Source: an uncultured Lachnospiraceae bacterium (GTDB lineage: Bacteria > Bacillota > Clostridia > Lachnospirales > Lachnospiraceae). Taken from it: a stretch of DNA of 64,000 nt. The notes beneath the pieces are model-generated. The model saw nothing but the letters and a program-made list of their open reading frames with translations. It did no database searches and was not told the DNA's origin. The stretch covers positions 1 to 64,000 of the forward strand of contig URMK01000037.1 in NCBI GenBank assembly GCA_900548905.1, in the 5' to 3' direction. Both the position numbers and the translations under genes were made by a program. Positions 1 through 8,679 of the stretch are shown here, piece after piece (position 1 is the stretch's first letter; every line of letters begins with the position of its first letter).

Positions 1-230
1 AATAGGATAGCATATTTTGTTGAAGTTTTTTATTTTATCTAGCACAACAGGTTAATTTATATTACCATTTTTTCATTTCAGTTTCAATAACTTTACTACC
101 TGATTTTCTTAATCCTCTCCTATATCTGATTTTTCATATATCCTTCCCCTGATTTTTTCCGTATTCATTCCCGCCGCACCTATGCTATACTAAGCGTATC
201 TGAAAATTCAAAAAGGCAGGTATATACGAT
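1..230. other. AT-rich upstream region of the GH3 gene
   Basis: No gene is visible here. The stretch is AT-rich and ends in the leader of the beta-glucosidase gene. A TATACT hexamer at 186-191 is a plausible -10 box, but no convincing -35 box stands 17 bases before it, so any promoter is unproven. The ribosome site for the next gene is the weak AGGCAGG about 10 bases before its ATG. Confidence 0.4.
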
Positions 231-3020
231 ATGAGTAAAAAAATGACGGGTATCCCGCTGGAGGGATTTGCGCAGCTGTGCCGGGAAGCGGCTGCCCAGG
301 GCGCAGTGCTGCTGAAAAATGAAGAGAATACCTTACCGGTAACTGACGGGGAATGCGTTTCTGTTTTCGGCCGTATCCAAAAGGACTATTACCGAAGCGG
401 AACCGGTTCAGGGGGAGCGGTAAACGTACCCTACACCACAAATCTGCTGGACAGCCTCAGACAGTGTGAACAGGTGAAAGTCAATGAAGAGCTGGCAGGT
501 ATTTACGAAAACTGGATACAGGAAAATCCGTTTGATGACGGCGGCGGCGGATGGGCGGCGGAGCCCTGGAACCAGAAGGAAATGCCGGTAACGGAGGAGC
601 TGGTTAAGAACGCGGCTTCCCATTCCGACAAAGCCCTGGTGGTTATCGGAAGAACGGCAGGAGAAGCCAAGGATTACGAAGACCGGGAGGACGGCTACCG
701 TCTCAACAGCCGGGAAAAAGAACTGCTCCGTCTGGTAACCCGGTATTTTAAGAAAACAGCAGTGATCCTCAATGTAACCTGTGTAATTGATATGGACTTT
801 CTGCAGGAACCCTGTGAAAATCCCATAACGGCTGTGCTTTATGTATGGCACGGCGGCCAGGAGGGCGGCAATGCCGCAGCGGATGTAATCACAGGCAAGG
901 CAACGCCCTGCGGGAAACTGGCGGACACTATCGCTTTTCATCTGGAAGATTATCCTTCCACGGCAAACCATGGAGGAGAACTGGAAAACATCTACCAGGA
1001 AGATATTTACGTGGGTTACCGTTATTTTGAAACCTTTGCCCCGGAAAAAGTGCGGTATTCGTTTGGTTTTGGCTTGTCGTATACCACTTTTGCGGTAAAA
1101 GCTTCCGGCGCCGGGGTACAGGACGGAGAAATCCGTTTAAAGGTGAGGGTCAGAAATACCGGTTCCCGCTTCGCCGGCAGGGAAGCGGTGCAGGTATATT
1201 ACAGCGCACCCCAGGGTAAGCTGGGCCGTCCGGCCAGGGAACTGGCGGCATTCGCCAAAACCGGCCTGCTCGCTCCGGGAGAAGAGGAAGAGCTGTGTCT
1301 TGCGTTCCCTGTCGATGCCATGGCGGCTTATGATGACGGCGGATATACCGGAAATAAATCCTGCTATGTATTGGAAGAAGGCTGTTACCGGATTTATGTT
1401 GGGACAAGCAGCCGGGATTTGGAGCAGGTGACGGTAGACGGCGCAGAAGGCTTTCAGGTGGAAACCGCGGTGGTAACAAAACGGCTGGAGGAAGCCTGTG
1501 CGCCGGAGAAGGATTTTATCCGTTTAAAACCCGGGGAATGCAGGGCCGGCGGTATTTATGAAAAGAGTGGGGAAGCCGTTCCGCAAAGAACCGTTTCTTT
1601 AGCGGACAGAATCCATGAAAATATGCCTCCTGCCCTTGCCGTGACCGGAAACAGGAATATACGGCTGAAGGATGTCCGGGAAGGAAAAGAGACGATGGAG
1701 TCGTTTTTGGCACAGCTGACTCCGGAAGAACTGGCTGTAATGGTACGGGGAGAAGGCATGTGCAGTCCCCGGGTGACGCCCGGTGTTGCTTCCTGCTTCG
1801 GTGGCGTGGGCAAATCCCTGCATGATACCTATGGAATTCCTGTGGCAGCGGCGGCGGACGGTCCCTCCGGTATCCGTATGGATGTGGGGGCGCAGGCTAC
1901 CCAGGTGCCGATAGGAACCCTGCTGGCGTGTACCTTTGATACACCGCTGGTGGAAGCCCTTTATGAGATGGAAGGGAAAGAACTTCTGCGCAATGAAATC
2001 GATACCCTTTTGGGGCCTGGGATCAACATCCACAGAAATCCGCTCAACGGCAGGAATTTTGAATACTTCTCCGAGGATCCCCTGCTGACCGGCAAAATGG
2101 CGGCGGCCAATATCCGGGGCATCAGGAAAGGAGGATCCCATGCCACCATGAAGCATTACGCCTGCAACAGCCAGGAAAAAGTGAGAAGCAAAGTGGATGC
2201 CGTGGTTTCCGAACGGGCTCTCCGGGAGATATACCTGAAGGCCTTTGAGATTGCGGTGAAGGAAGGCAAAGGCAGCTGCGTCATGACGGCCTATAATCCA
2301 GTCAACGGCCATTGGAGCGCCTCCAACTATGATCTGAATACGACCATTCTCCGGAAAGAATGGGGCTTTACCGGGATTGTCATGACGGATTGGTGGTCTA
2401 CCATGAACGACTGTGCGGAGGGCGGGGAAGAAAGCCGGGAAAATACGGCGGCTATGGTGCGTTCCCAGAACGATCTCTACATGGTGGTGGATAACCTGGC
2501 TGCGGAAGAGAACCCCATGGGAGACAACACGCTGGCGGCTTTGGAAACAGGGAAGCTGACGCTGGGAGAGCTGCAGCGTAGCGCCGCCAATATCTGCCGT
2601 TTCCTGATGCATGCGCCGGCTATGGAACGCTCTCTCCTGCCGGAAGAGGAACCGGAACTGATACCGGCAGATAAAACGGAAGGAACGAAACGATGCGCAG
2701 ACCGGGGAGCCGTCCTGGAAACCGCCTGCAGGCTTTCCACACCCATGGATACACCTGTCCGCTTCTACGTGAAAACCCCCGGTATCTACCGGATACGTAT
2801 CTGTATGAAAACAAACAATCCGGATTTCCGTGCCCAGTCCGCCTGCAATGCCAGCCTGAACGGCGTGCGTTTCCTGACACCCCAGCTAAACGGCACCGAT
2901 GGCGTTTCCGTAGAGCGGGAAATGGGAGAGGTTGGGCTGGAAAAAGGAAGCTATGAGCTGTGCCTTACTCCTACCAAAATGCCGGGTATCGAAGTGGAAT
3001 GGATGGAATTTTACAAATAA
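231..3020 (+). CDS. Beta-glucosidase, GH3 family, swapped domain order
   Basis: A 929-residue glycoside hydrolase that would release glucose or a similar sugar from beta-glycosides in the cytoplasm; no signal peptide is seen. The domains are in the reverse of the usual GH3 order. The alpha/beta sandwich comes first (about 15-290, with HGGQEGGNAAADV), then a fibronectin-III-like domain (about 300-410), then the TIM-barrel domain (about 490-800), which carries KHYACNSQE and the nucleophile motif VMTDWW with Asp720. The last 130 residues look like an additional sandwich. Reversed GH3 enzymes are known from Ruminococcus and Butyrivibrio. The next gene, a MATE transporter, follows after 34 bases and may be co-transcribed. 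The natural glycoside cannot be told from sequence. Confidence 0.93.
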   Translation: MSKKMTGIPLEGFAQLCREAAAQGAVLLKNEENTLPVTDGECVSVFGRIQKDYYRSGTGSGGAVNVPYTTNLLDSLRQCEQVKVNEELAGIYENWIQENPFDDGGGGWAAEPWNQKEMPVTEELVKNAASHSDKALVVIGRTAGEAKDYEDREDGYRLNSREKELLRLVTRYFKKTAVILNVTCVIDMDFLQEPCENPITAVLYVWHGGQEGGNAAADVITGKATPCGKLADTIAFHLEDYPSTANHGGELENIYQEDIYVGYRYFETFAPEKVRYSFGFGLSYTTFAVKASGAGVQDGEIRLKVRVRNTGSRFAGREAVQVYYSAPQGKLGRPARELAAFAKTGLLAPGEEEELCLAFPVDAMAAYDDGGYTGNKSCYVLEEGCYRIYVGTSSRDLEQVTVDGAEGFQVETAVVTKRLEEACAPEKDFIRLKPGECRAGGIYEKSGEAVPQRTVSLADRIHENMPPALAVTGNRNIRLKDVREGKETMESFLAQLTPEELAVMVRGEGMCSPRVTPGVASCFGGVGKSLHDTYGIPVAAAADGPSGIRMDVGAQATQVPIGTLLACTFDTPLVEALYEMEGKELLRNEIDTLLGPGINIHRNPLNGRNFEYFSEDPLLTGKMAAANIRGIRKGGSHATMKHYACNSQEKVRSKVDAVVSERALREIYLKAFEIAVKEGKGSCVMTAYNPVNGHWSASNYDLNTTILRKEWGFTGIVMTDWWSTMNDCAEGGEESRENTAAMVRSQNDLYMVVDNLAAEENPMGDNTLAALETGKLTLGELQRSAANICRFLMHAPAMERSLLPEEEPELIPADKTEGTKRCADRGAVLETACRLSTPMDTPVRFYVKTPGIYRIRICMKTNNPDFRAQSACNASLNGVRFLTPQLNGTDGVSVEREMGEVGLEKGSYELCLTPTKMPGIEVEWMEFYK

Positions 3021-3054
3021 CCGGCTGCAAGTATAACAAAAATACGGAGAAAAA

Positions 3055-4431
3055 ATGCGGACAAAAGATATGACAACCGGTTCCCCGGCAGGGCTGCTTT
3101 TACAGTTTGCCCTGCCGCTGATGCTGGGAAATGTGTTTCAGCAGTTTTATACCTTTGTGGATACGATGGTGGTGGGGCAGGCGCTGGGGGTCAAGGCCCT
3201 TGCGGCACTGGGAGCGGCGGAATGGCTGACCTTCCTCATGTTCGGACTGGTCCAGGGGCTGGTCCAGGGATTTTCCGTGGTAATAGCACAGAGGTTCGGA
3301 GCCGGGGACGAAAGCGGGCTTAAGAAAGCCTTGGGGGGAGGTATCTGTTTATCAATTGCCGCCGCCTGCCTTTTTCTGGTGATGGGGCAGATAATACTTC
3401 ATCCCCTTTTGCTCCTTCTTGGCACACCGGATGAAATTGCAGGAATGACGCTTATTTATCTTCGGATTCTTTATGGAGGGATTCCGGCGGCCTTTGCCTA
3501 TAATCTGCTGGCGGCTATCCTGCGCTCTTTGGGAAACAGCAGGACGCCCCTCCAGGCTATGACGATGTCCTCCTTCTGCAATATCTTTCTGGATATTCTT
3601 TTCGTCTTTGTGTTCCATTGGGGGATTCAGGGGGCCGCGGTGGCTACGGTGCTTTCCCAGGTGCTGGCAGCCCTGTTTTGCTTCATAAAGCTGAAAGGAA
3701 GCGGACTTATATCCCTGAAAGACAAACACTGCCGGCCGGATCGCGCCATGCTGGAGGAACAGCTCAGGCTGGGCCTTCCCATGGGGATACAAAATATGAT
3801 CACGGCTATGGGCGGCCTCATTGTGCAGTCCGTGATTAACGGCTTCGGCGTTCTGTTTATTGCAGGCTATACGGCGGCGAATAAGCTGTATGGACTGCTG
3901 GAAATCGCCGCCTCCTCCTACGGCTACGCCATGTCCACCTATGCCGGACAAAATCTGGGGGCCGGACGATATGACAGAATTGGAAAAGGCTTGCGGGCCG
4001 CCAATATCATAGGTGCGGTCACCGCGCTTCTCATGTCGGCTGTCATGGTCCTTTTGGGAAAGCCGATACTGTCCTGTTTTATTACCGGGGACACAAATGT
4101 GGTGGAGGCGGCGATGGGGATAGGTTACCATTTCCTGTTGGTGCTGGCTGTTTTTTTCCCGTTCCTCTACATCCTTTATGTTACCCGCTCTTGCATCCAG
4201 GGAATGGGAAATTCCCTTCTTCCCATGATATCCAGTATGGTACAGCTGCTGATGCGTACCGGCTGCGCGCTGCTTCTCCCGTCCCTGATCGGGGAATCCG
4301 GCGTTTTCTATGGGGAGATATGCGCATGGCTGGGGGCTGATTTGCTGCTGACATTCAGTTATTTTTACTGGATCAGAAGGGTTAAGGCAGCAGCCGGGCA
4401 GGGAAGAGGCGCGCTCCAAACGGAAGAATGA
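3055..4431 (+). CDS. MATE family efflux transporter
   Basis: A 458-residue integral membrane protein with about twelve hydrophobic segments arranged as two similar halves, as in MATE/DinF exporters that expel cationic drugs or metabolites using Na+ or H+ gradients. The N-terminal TGSPAGLLLQFALPLMLGN and the following QQFYTFVDTMVVG are typical of the clostridial NorM-like branch. The start has a clear GGAG site seven bases upstream. It lies 34 bases after the GH3 gene on the same strand. The substrate is unknown; linkage to a beta-glucosidase could mean export of a toxic aglycone, but that is only a guess. Confidence 0.92.
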   Translation: MRTKDMTTGSPAGLLLQFALPLMLGNVFQQFYTFVDTMVVGQALGVKALAALGAAEWLTFLMFGLVQGLVQGFSVVIAQRFGAGDESGLKKALGGGICLSIAAACLFLVMGQIILHPLLLLLGTPDEIAGMTLIYLRILYGGIPAAFAYNLLAAILRSLGNSRTPLQAMTMSSFCNIFLDILFVFVFHWGIQGAAVATVLSQVLAALFCFIKLKGSGLISLKDKHCRPDRAMLEEQLRLGLPMGIQNMITAMGGLIVQSVINGFGVLFIAGYTAANKLYGLLEIAASSYGYAMSTYAGQNLGAGRYDRIGKGLRAANIIGAVTALLMSAVMVLLGKPILSCFITGDTNVVEAAMGIGYHFLLVLAVFFPFLYILYVTRSCIQGMGNSLLPMISSMVQLLMRTGCALLLPSLIGESGVFYGEICAWLGADLLLTFSYFYWIRRVKAAAGQGRGALQTEE

Positions 4432-4525
4432 TACAGAAACGTAAAATAGGATTCCATTTCAGAATGCAGTAGACTTGACGCATATCTTGCGGAAAGCAAT
4501 TTTCGAACACACTTACGGATATGGG

Positions 4526-4554
4526 TTGTTATTTTTCCCGCTTTCTTCTATAAT
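4526..4554 (+). promoter_or_regulatory. Sigma-70-type promoter of the methylase genes
   Basis: TTGTTA (4526-4531) and a perfect TATAAT (4549-4554) are separated by exactly 17 bases. Transcription would begin near 4561, at a small hairpin GCGCT/AGCGC (4561-4576), leaving a leader of about 150 bases before the DpnM-like gene. Confidence 0.7.
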
Positions 4555-4709
4555 AAAAAGGCGCTGCATGAAGCGCGTCAAGGAATAACCCCGCTGCATC
4601 CGGCCGCGGGAAGGAAGCAGAGGTAAATGCGAGCTATATTATGAAAGAGGAGGATTATTGCGTTACTCTTTCTAATCATGCGGCATCAGAAGAAACGAAG
4701 GAATACAGC

Positions 4710-5537
4710 ATGAATAACACACCCATCGCGCCTTTTATTAAATGGGCGGGCGGCAAAAGGCAGCTGCTTGGGCAGATATGCGCAAAGCTGCCGGACAAAT
4801 ACAATACCTATTATGAACCTTTTGTAGGGGGAGGGGCGGTGGTTTTCGCCCTTTGCCCCGAGCGTGCTGTCATTAATGATATCAACCCGGCGCTGGTCAA
4901 TGTATACAGACAGATCAAAACAAATCCGGAAGAGATGATTGCCCTGGTGGAGCGTCTGGATGAAGAAGCAGCTGCGGACAGGAAAGCCTGTTACTATGCC
5001 CGCCGGGAAATATACAATGGCAAGATGAAGAAGAATGAATATGATGTGGAACTGGCGGCATTGTTTTTATATATGAACAAGCACTGCTTTAACGGTCTGT
5101 ACCGGGTGAATGAAAAGGGGTATTTTAACGTCCCTTATAATAACAGCAAGGCCCGTTCCTGCAGCCCGGAGAATATCCGTGCGGTATCGGTATACCTTAA
5201 GAAGGTGACAATTCTGGAAGGGGATTTTCAGGAAGCCTGTAAGGGGGCGGCAGAGGGGGATTTTGTGTTCTTTGACAGTCCCTATGCCCCGCTGAATCCC
5301 TCTTCTTTTGAGTCATATACCAAGGAGGGTTTTGATGTGGAAAGCCACAGAAGGCTGGCGGAATTGTTCCGGGAACTCACACGAAGAGGCTGCCGCTGTA
5401 TGCTGACCAATCATAATACCGATTTTATAAATGAACTGTATGAAGGATTTTCCAAAGAAGTGGTCGTGGTAAAGCGTAACATTAATTCCGACGCCAGCAA
5501 GCGGGTGGGCGAAGAAATTATCATAACGAATTATTAG
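4710..5537 (+). CDS. DNA adenine methylase, DpnM/Dam-like
   Basis: An alpha-class N6-adenine DNA methyltransferase of about 275 residues, probably modifying GATC. The SAM-binding motif FIKWAGGKRQLL is near the N-terminus, and YYEPFVGGGAV follows. The catalytic motif reads DSPY (Asp189-Tyr192) rather than the textbook DPPY. It is followed by APLNPSSFESYTKEGF, which is otherwise typical of DpnM relatives. I chose the ATG at 4710 because AAGGA stands seven bases before it and the family starts just ahead of this motif; an upstream ATG at 4641 would add 23 residues with a poor ribosome site. A DpnA-like methylase follows, as in the DpnII cassette, but no endonuclease gene is present. Confidence 0.9.
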   Translation: MNNTPIAPFIKWAGGKRQLLGQICAKLPDKYNTYYEPFVGGGAVVFALCPERAVINDINPALVNVYRQIKTNPEEMIALVERLDEEAAADRKACYYARREIYNGKMKKNEYDVELAALFLYMNKHCFNGLYRVNEKGYFNVPYNNSKARSCSPENIRAVSVYLKKVTILEGDFQEACKGAAEGDFVFFDSPYAPLNPSSFESYTKEGFDVESHRRLAELFRELTRRGCRCMLTNHNTDFINELYEGFSKEVVVVKRNINSDASKRVGEEIIITNY

Positions 5538-5544
5538 GAGAGAC

Positions 5545-5588
5545 AGCCGCCCATACTCCCGCAGCGCCCTGCGGCGGTATGGGCGGCT
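5545..5588 (+). other. Strong hairpin between the two methylase genes
   Basis: Perfect 12-base inverted arms (5545-5556 and 5577-5588) enclose a second small stem CGCAG/CTGCG. No T-run follows, so it is not a simple terminator. It lies just after the DpnM-like stop and just before the DpnA-like start, and could control the amount of the second methylase by folding of the message or by processing. Confidence 0.6.
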
Positions 5589-5602
5589 GCCGGAGTAGAA
5601 AT

Positions 5603-6394
5603 ATGGATAAAATACTGCACACCAGGCTTAAGCCTTATTATAAAACCGAAAAGGAGCTGCTCTATCTGGGAGACAGCTTTTGGCTTCTTCCTAAAATGGA
5701 GCCGGAGAGCGTGGATATGATTTTTGCGGATCCCCCCTATTTTCTCAGCAATGACGGGGTGACCTGCCAGGGCGGAAAGATGGTATCCGTTAATAAAGGG
5801 GATTGGGATCAGGGAATGGACTGCAATTCCAAACACGCCTTTAACCGGAAGTGGCTGCGCCTGTGTAAAAAAGCCCTGAAGCCCGACGGCTCCATCTGGA
5901 TATCGGGAACCCTCCATAATATTTATTCCATCGGCCTTGCCCTGGAGCAGGAAGGCTATAAAATCATCAACAATATAACCTGGCAGAAAACGAATCCGCC
6001 GCCGAACCTGGCATGCCGCTGCTTTACGCATTCCACAGAGACGATCCTCTGGGCGCAGAAGGATGGCAGGAAGTCCCGCCACCATTTCAACTATGATTTG
6101 ATGAAGGCGGAAAACGGCGGGAAGCAGATGAAGGATGTGTGGACAGGGAGCCTGACCAAAGCTACGGAAAAGAAGGAGGGAAAGCATCCCACCCAGAAGC
6201 CGGAATACCTGCTGGAACGGATTATCCTGGCATCCACGGAAGAAGGGATGCTGGTAATGGATCCCTTCTGCGGCTCAGGAACCACGGGAGTGGCGGCCAA
6301 ACGGCTGGGAAGAAGATTCATCGGCCTGGAAAGGAAAGAGGAATATATGGAAATCAGCCGCAAACGGCTGGAAAAAACAAAAAAGAGGGCGTAA
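5603..6394 (+). CDS. DNA adenine methyltransferase, DpnA (M.DpnIIB)-like
   Basis: A beta-class N6-adenine methyltransferase of about 263 residues. The catalytic DPPY is at residues 43-46 within FADPPYFLSNDG, ahead of the SAM-binding block DPFCGSGTTGVAAKRLGRRF near the C-terminus, which is the order expected for this class. Long stretches (WISGTLHNIYS, NNITWQKTNPPPNL, GKHPTQKPEYLLERII) match what I recall of DpnA, which can act on single-stranded DNA and protects incoming DNA. An ATG at 5579 falls inside the upstream hairpin and has no ribosome site, so I prefer 5603. In DpnII systems a restriction gene follows; here a terminator and unrelated genes do. Confidence 0.9.
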   Translation: MDKILHTRLKPYYKTEKELLYLGDSFWLLPKMEPESVDMIFADPPYFLSNDGVTCQGGKMVSVNKGDWDQGMDCNSKHAFNRKWLRLCKKALKPDGSIWISGTLHNIYSIGLALEQEGYKIINNITWQKTNPPPNLACRCFTHSTETILWAQKDGRKSRHHFNYDLMKAENGGKQMKDVWTGSLTKATEKKEGKHPTQKPEYLLERIILASTEEGMLVMDPFCGSGTTGVAAKRLGRRFIGLERKEEYMEISRKRLEKTKKRA

Positions 6395-6424
6395 AGCATA
6401 CCCTATTACAAAATGAAAATCCGT

Positions 6425-6477
6425 ATCCCGGCTGCTGTATCCTGAAAGAGGATAGAAAGCGGTCCGGGATTTTTTTT
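6425..6477 (+). terminator. Intrinsic terminator after the DpnA-like gene
   Basis: ATCCCGG (6425-6431) pairs with CCGGGAT (6464-6470), with an inner TATCCT/AGGATA hairpin, and is followed directly by a run of eight T. It ends the methylase operon and marks the left edge of the AT-richer island. Confidence 0.8.
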
Positions 6478-6604
6478 GGAATCGTATGGCGGCAGAGCGA
6501 GTCAATCGTTGTTTATTCTGGAGGTAAGAAGACAAACGGATACCTCTTTCCTGCGGCCGTTAGCAGCCGCGGGAAGAAGAAAGTCATAAAAAAGCGGAAA
6601 AGAC

Positions 6605-6633
6605 TTGAAATAATGTAAAAAAAAAGATAAGAT
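6605..6633 (+). promoter_or_regulatory. Promoter of the GntR regulator gene
   Basis: TTGAAA (6605-6610) and TAAGAT (6628-6633) are 17 bases apart, with an A-rich spacer. They stand about 40 bases before the GntR start, which has an AAGGAG site of its own. Confidence 0.5.
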
Positions 6634-6674
6634 ATAACTAATATATTACTGGTATGATTAAAGGAGAAAATACT

Positions 6675-7334
6675 ATGCAGATAGCGGAAGAAGTGAACTT
6701 TACTACGGAAAAGAAGGAATTGCTTTCAGAGAAAATCCACGATGAGATTCTGGAGCTTATCATAAAAAATGCGACGGAAGAAGAGCAGGTCCTGAATGAA
6801 AAACGTCTTGTGGAATTATTCGGGGTTAGCAAAGCCCCTATACGGGAGGCTTTAATCAAGCTTTGCAGCGAAGGCGTGCTTAAGAATATTCCCCGTTACG
6901 GGTATGTGGTGGTTAAAATGAAGGAAAAGGATGCCAGGGATATTTTAAAGATCCGCTGCATACTGGAGCTTGAGGCCTTGAAGGACGGCTTTGAAACAAT
7001 AGTCCAGTACCACTTGGATGACATCAAAAGGCATATCGATAATGCGGCACTTATGCAACAGGAACCTGTGGATGTCTGGAAGGTATGGGAGGACAACGAA
7101 GCCTTCCATCTGCTGCTGGCTTCTTATGCGGATAACCAGCTTCTGATTAAATTCCTGAAGGAAAGTCTCCGGATCCAGAAGCGTATTTATGCCCAGTTTT
7201 CCTGGAACAAAAAACAGAGTATGGATGACCAGCTCGATAAAGCGCCCCATGTGGGGATTTATGAGGCTTTATGTGAGAAGAACCTGGAAAAGGCACAGGA
7301 GCTTCTGCGGTGTGATATTACTTCTGTGCTTTGA
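6675..7334 (+). CDS. GntR family transcriptional regulator, FadR/FCD subfamily
   Basis: A 219-residue DNA-binding regulator. Residues about 15-82 form the winged helix-turn-helix (KRLVELFGVSKAPIREALIKL, then the wing RYGYVVVKM). The rest is an all-helical FCD-type ligand domain with scattered His, Asp and Glu residues, which in this family bind small organic or sugar acids. The start at 6675 has AAGGAG eight bases upstream; an ATG at 6654 has none. It sits at the head of the sugar-acid island, with its own promoter, and probably responds to an aldonic acid or its breakdown product. It ends 13 bases before a convergent regulator gene. Confidence 0.9.
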   Translation: MQIAEEVNFTTEKKELLSEKIHDEILELIIKNATEEEQVLNEKRLVELFGVSKAPIREALIKLCSEGVLKNIPRYGYVVVKMKEKDARDILKIRCILELEALKDGFETIVQYHLDDIKRHIDNAALMQQEPVDVWKVWEDNEAFHLLLASYADNQLLIKFLKESLRIQKRIYAQFSWNKKQSMDDQLDKAPHVGIYEALCEKNLEKAQELLRCDITSVL

Positions 7335-7347
7335 TGATAATAAAGGG

Positions 7348-8475
7348 TCAGGAGAGCGAGGTAAACAGGGGGATATACTGCCGGAATAACTCTGTCAGTT
7401 CCGTGCGCCCATTGCAACCGGTAGCGGAAAATAACTTATAAAGCCGGTATTTAAAGGCGGAATCGGATAAATACAGTTTTTCTGCCAGAAAACTATAGGG
7501 TTCATTAAGCAGCAAGCCTTCTATGATCTTTCTGTCAGTTTCATCCATTGTGACAATCGTATTTTCAAGTGCATAAATGCTTTTTAGATCAGATTCAAAA
7601 GTCGGTTCAAAAGCAGAGGTAATTTCTTCAGGGAAAATAGCTTTGTTTGGAAGCGGCTTTTTTATTGGTTTTGTACTTCCCCTGAGGATGATTTTTGATT
7701 TTAAGGTAGCTGTACAGGATAAAAGATCGGTATTTTTGGAAAGGGATCGGTATAGCTGGATGACCTGGGAACCTACAGAGGATAAATTCAATGCTACGGT
7801 AGTGAGAGCCGGATTGGTATATTGACTGATGTGTGTATTGCCGAAGCCGGTTATCATTAGATCAAAAGGAATACGTATTCCTCTTTTTCCCGCTTCCGAA
7901 CATAGATAAGCAGCGTAATAATCGTTTGCACAGGCAACCGCATCATAATCCCCCACATGCTCCCAAAACTTCTCCATACAGGAATAAAGTCCGGAATCGG
8001 AATAATATACATCTTTTTCCGGATTCCCTGCCTGATAGGAATTTACAACGGCTGCCCAGCCGTCGAAACGAAGCATGTCAGTCTGTATGGATGAATTTAC
8101 ACCAAGGAGCGCAATATGCCGGGCCCCGCAGGAAAGCAGTGTTTTGACCATTTCACTCATGGCCTGCCGGCGGTTAATCGTGATATAGCTTACCTGCAGA
8201 CTGCTCTGAAATATTTCGAAACCCGCTACAATAGGACGTAACTCCAGCTGCACGCATAAATTGATATATTGTGTGATGAAGGGAAGGGAGGACCCCAGGA
8301 GGACAAGGATTGTTCCTGGAGATAGCCGGTTCAATTCCTCTTCAGAGCATAATACAGTCTGAAGAGGCCTTTTGGCTGCCTCTTTATAAATACCTTCAAT
8401 AACCTGATTATACCAGGTGGTATTGGAATATTGATCTTCTGCAACGATATATATTTTCTGCTTTTCTGCATTCAT
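7348..8475 (-). CDS. Sugar-sensor regulator: periplasmic-binding-protein-like domain with C-terminal HTH
   Basis: A 375-residue protein whose first 270 residues resemble the sugar-binding half of LacI/GalR regulators (SCGARHIALLGVN, DAVACANDYYAA, FGNTHISQYTNPALTTV), but which has no N-terminal LacI helix-turn-helix. Instead the last 65 residues (about 310-372) look like a LuxR-type helix-turn-helix (DRKIIEGLLLNEPYSFLAEK, then LYLSDSAFKYRLYKLF). The order is therefore reversed from classical LacI proteins. It is transcribed away from the cupin-led operon, the usual place for its regulator. A soluble transcription factor sensing a sugar or sugar acid is the best reading; the effector is unknown. 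Confidence 0.75.
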   Translation of the reverse strand: MNAEKQKIYIVAEDQYSNTTWYNQVIEGIYKEAAKRPLQTVLCSEEELNRLSPGTILVLLGSSLPFITQYINLCVQLELRPIVAGFEIFQSSLQVSYITINRRQAMSEMVKTLLSCGARHIALLGVNSSIQTDMLRFDGWAAVVNSYQAGNPEKDVYYSDSGLYSCMEKFWEHVGDYDAVACANDYYAAYLCSEAGKRGIRIPFDLMITGFGNTHISQYTNPALTTVALNLSSVGSQVIQLYRSLSKNTDLLSCTATLKSKIILRGSTKPIKKPLPNKAIFPEEITSAFEPTFESDLKSIYALENTIVTMDETDRKIIEGLLLNEPYSFLAEKLYLSDSAFKYRLYKLFSATGCNGRTELTELFRQYIPLFTSLS

Positions 8476-8592
8476 ATCATTTCACCGGATAATTCTTGGA
8501 AAATTAGCACAAACACAATATTATATTATACCTAAAATTAGTGAAAATCACAATACCTAAAAAAGAATATATATTTCTTCTATTTTTGAAAA

Positions 8593-8665
8593 TTGCAGCT
8601 GATCAACGTATTCATCATACTAAAAGTAACAAAAGAAGTGTGTAATTGTAAAGCTGACTGATCAG
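8593..8665 (+). promoter_or_regulatory. Promoter and leader of the sugar-acid operon, with two TGATCA sites
   Basis: TTGCAG (8593-8598) and CATACT (8616-8621) have a 17-base spacer. CTGATCA occurs in the spacer (TGATCA 8600-8605) and again in the leader within the palindrome CTGATCAG (8658-8665). The repeated word could be a regulator operator; both copies contain GATC, the likely target of the Dam-type methylases at the start of the window. Confidence 0.5.
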
Positions 8666-8679
8666 ACGAAAGGAGAGTA

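Noticed and set aside
1599..2612. Minus-strand frame of 337 codons opposite the GH3 gene
   Set aside because: Shadow of the GH3 barrel domain, without a ribosome site or family features.
3352..4419. Minus-strand frame of 355 codons opposite the MATE gene
   Set aside because: Gln/His-rich shadow; the plus strand encodes a clear membrane transporter.
6139..6618. Plus-strand frame of 159 codons overlapping the end of the DpnA-like gene
   Set aside because: It runs through the terminator in another frame and resembles no restriction enzyme; it does not supply the missing endonuclease.
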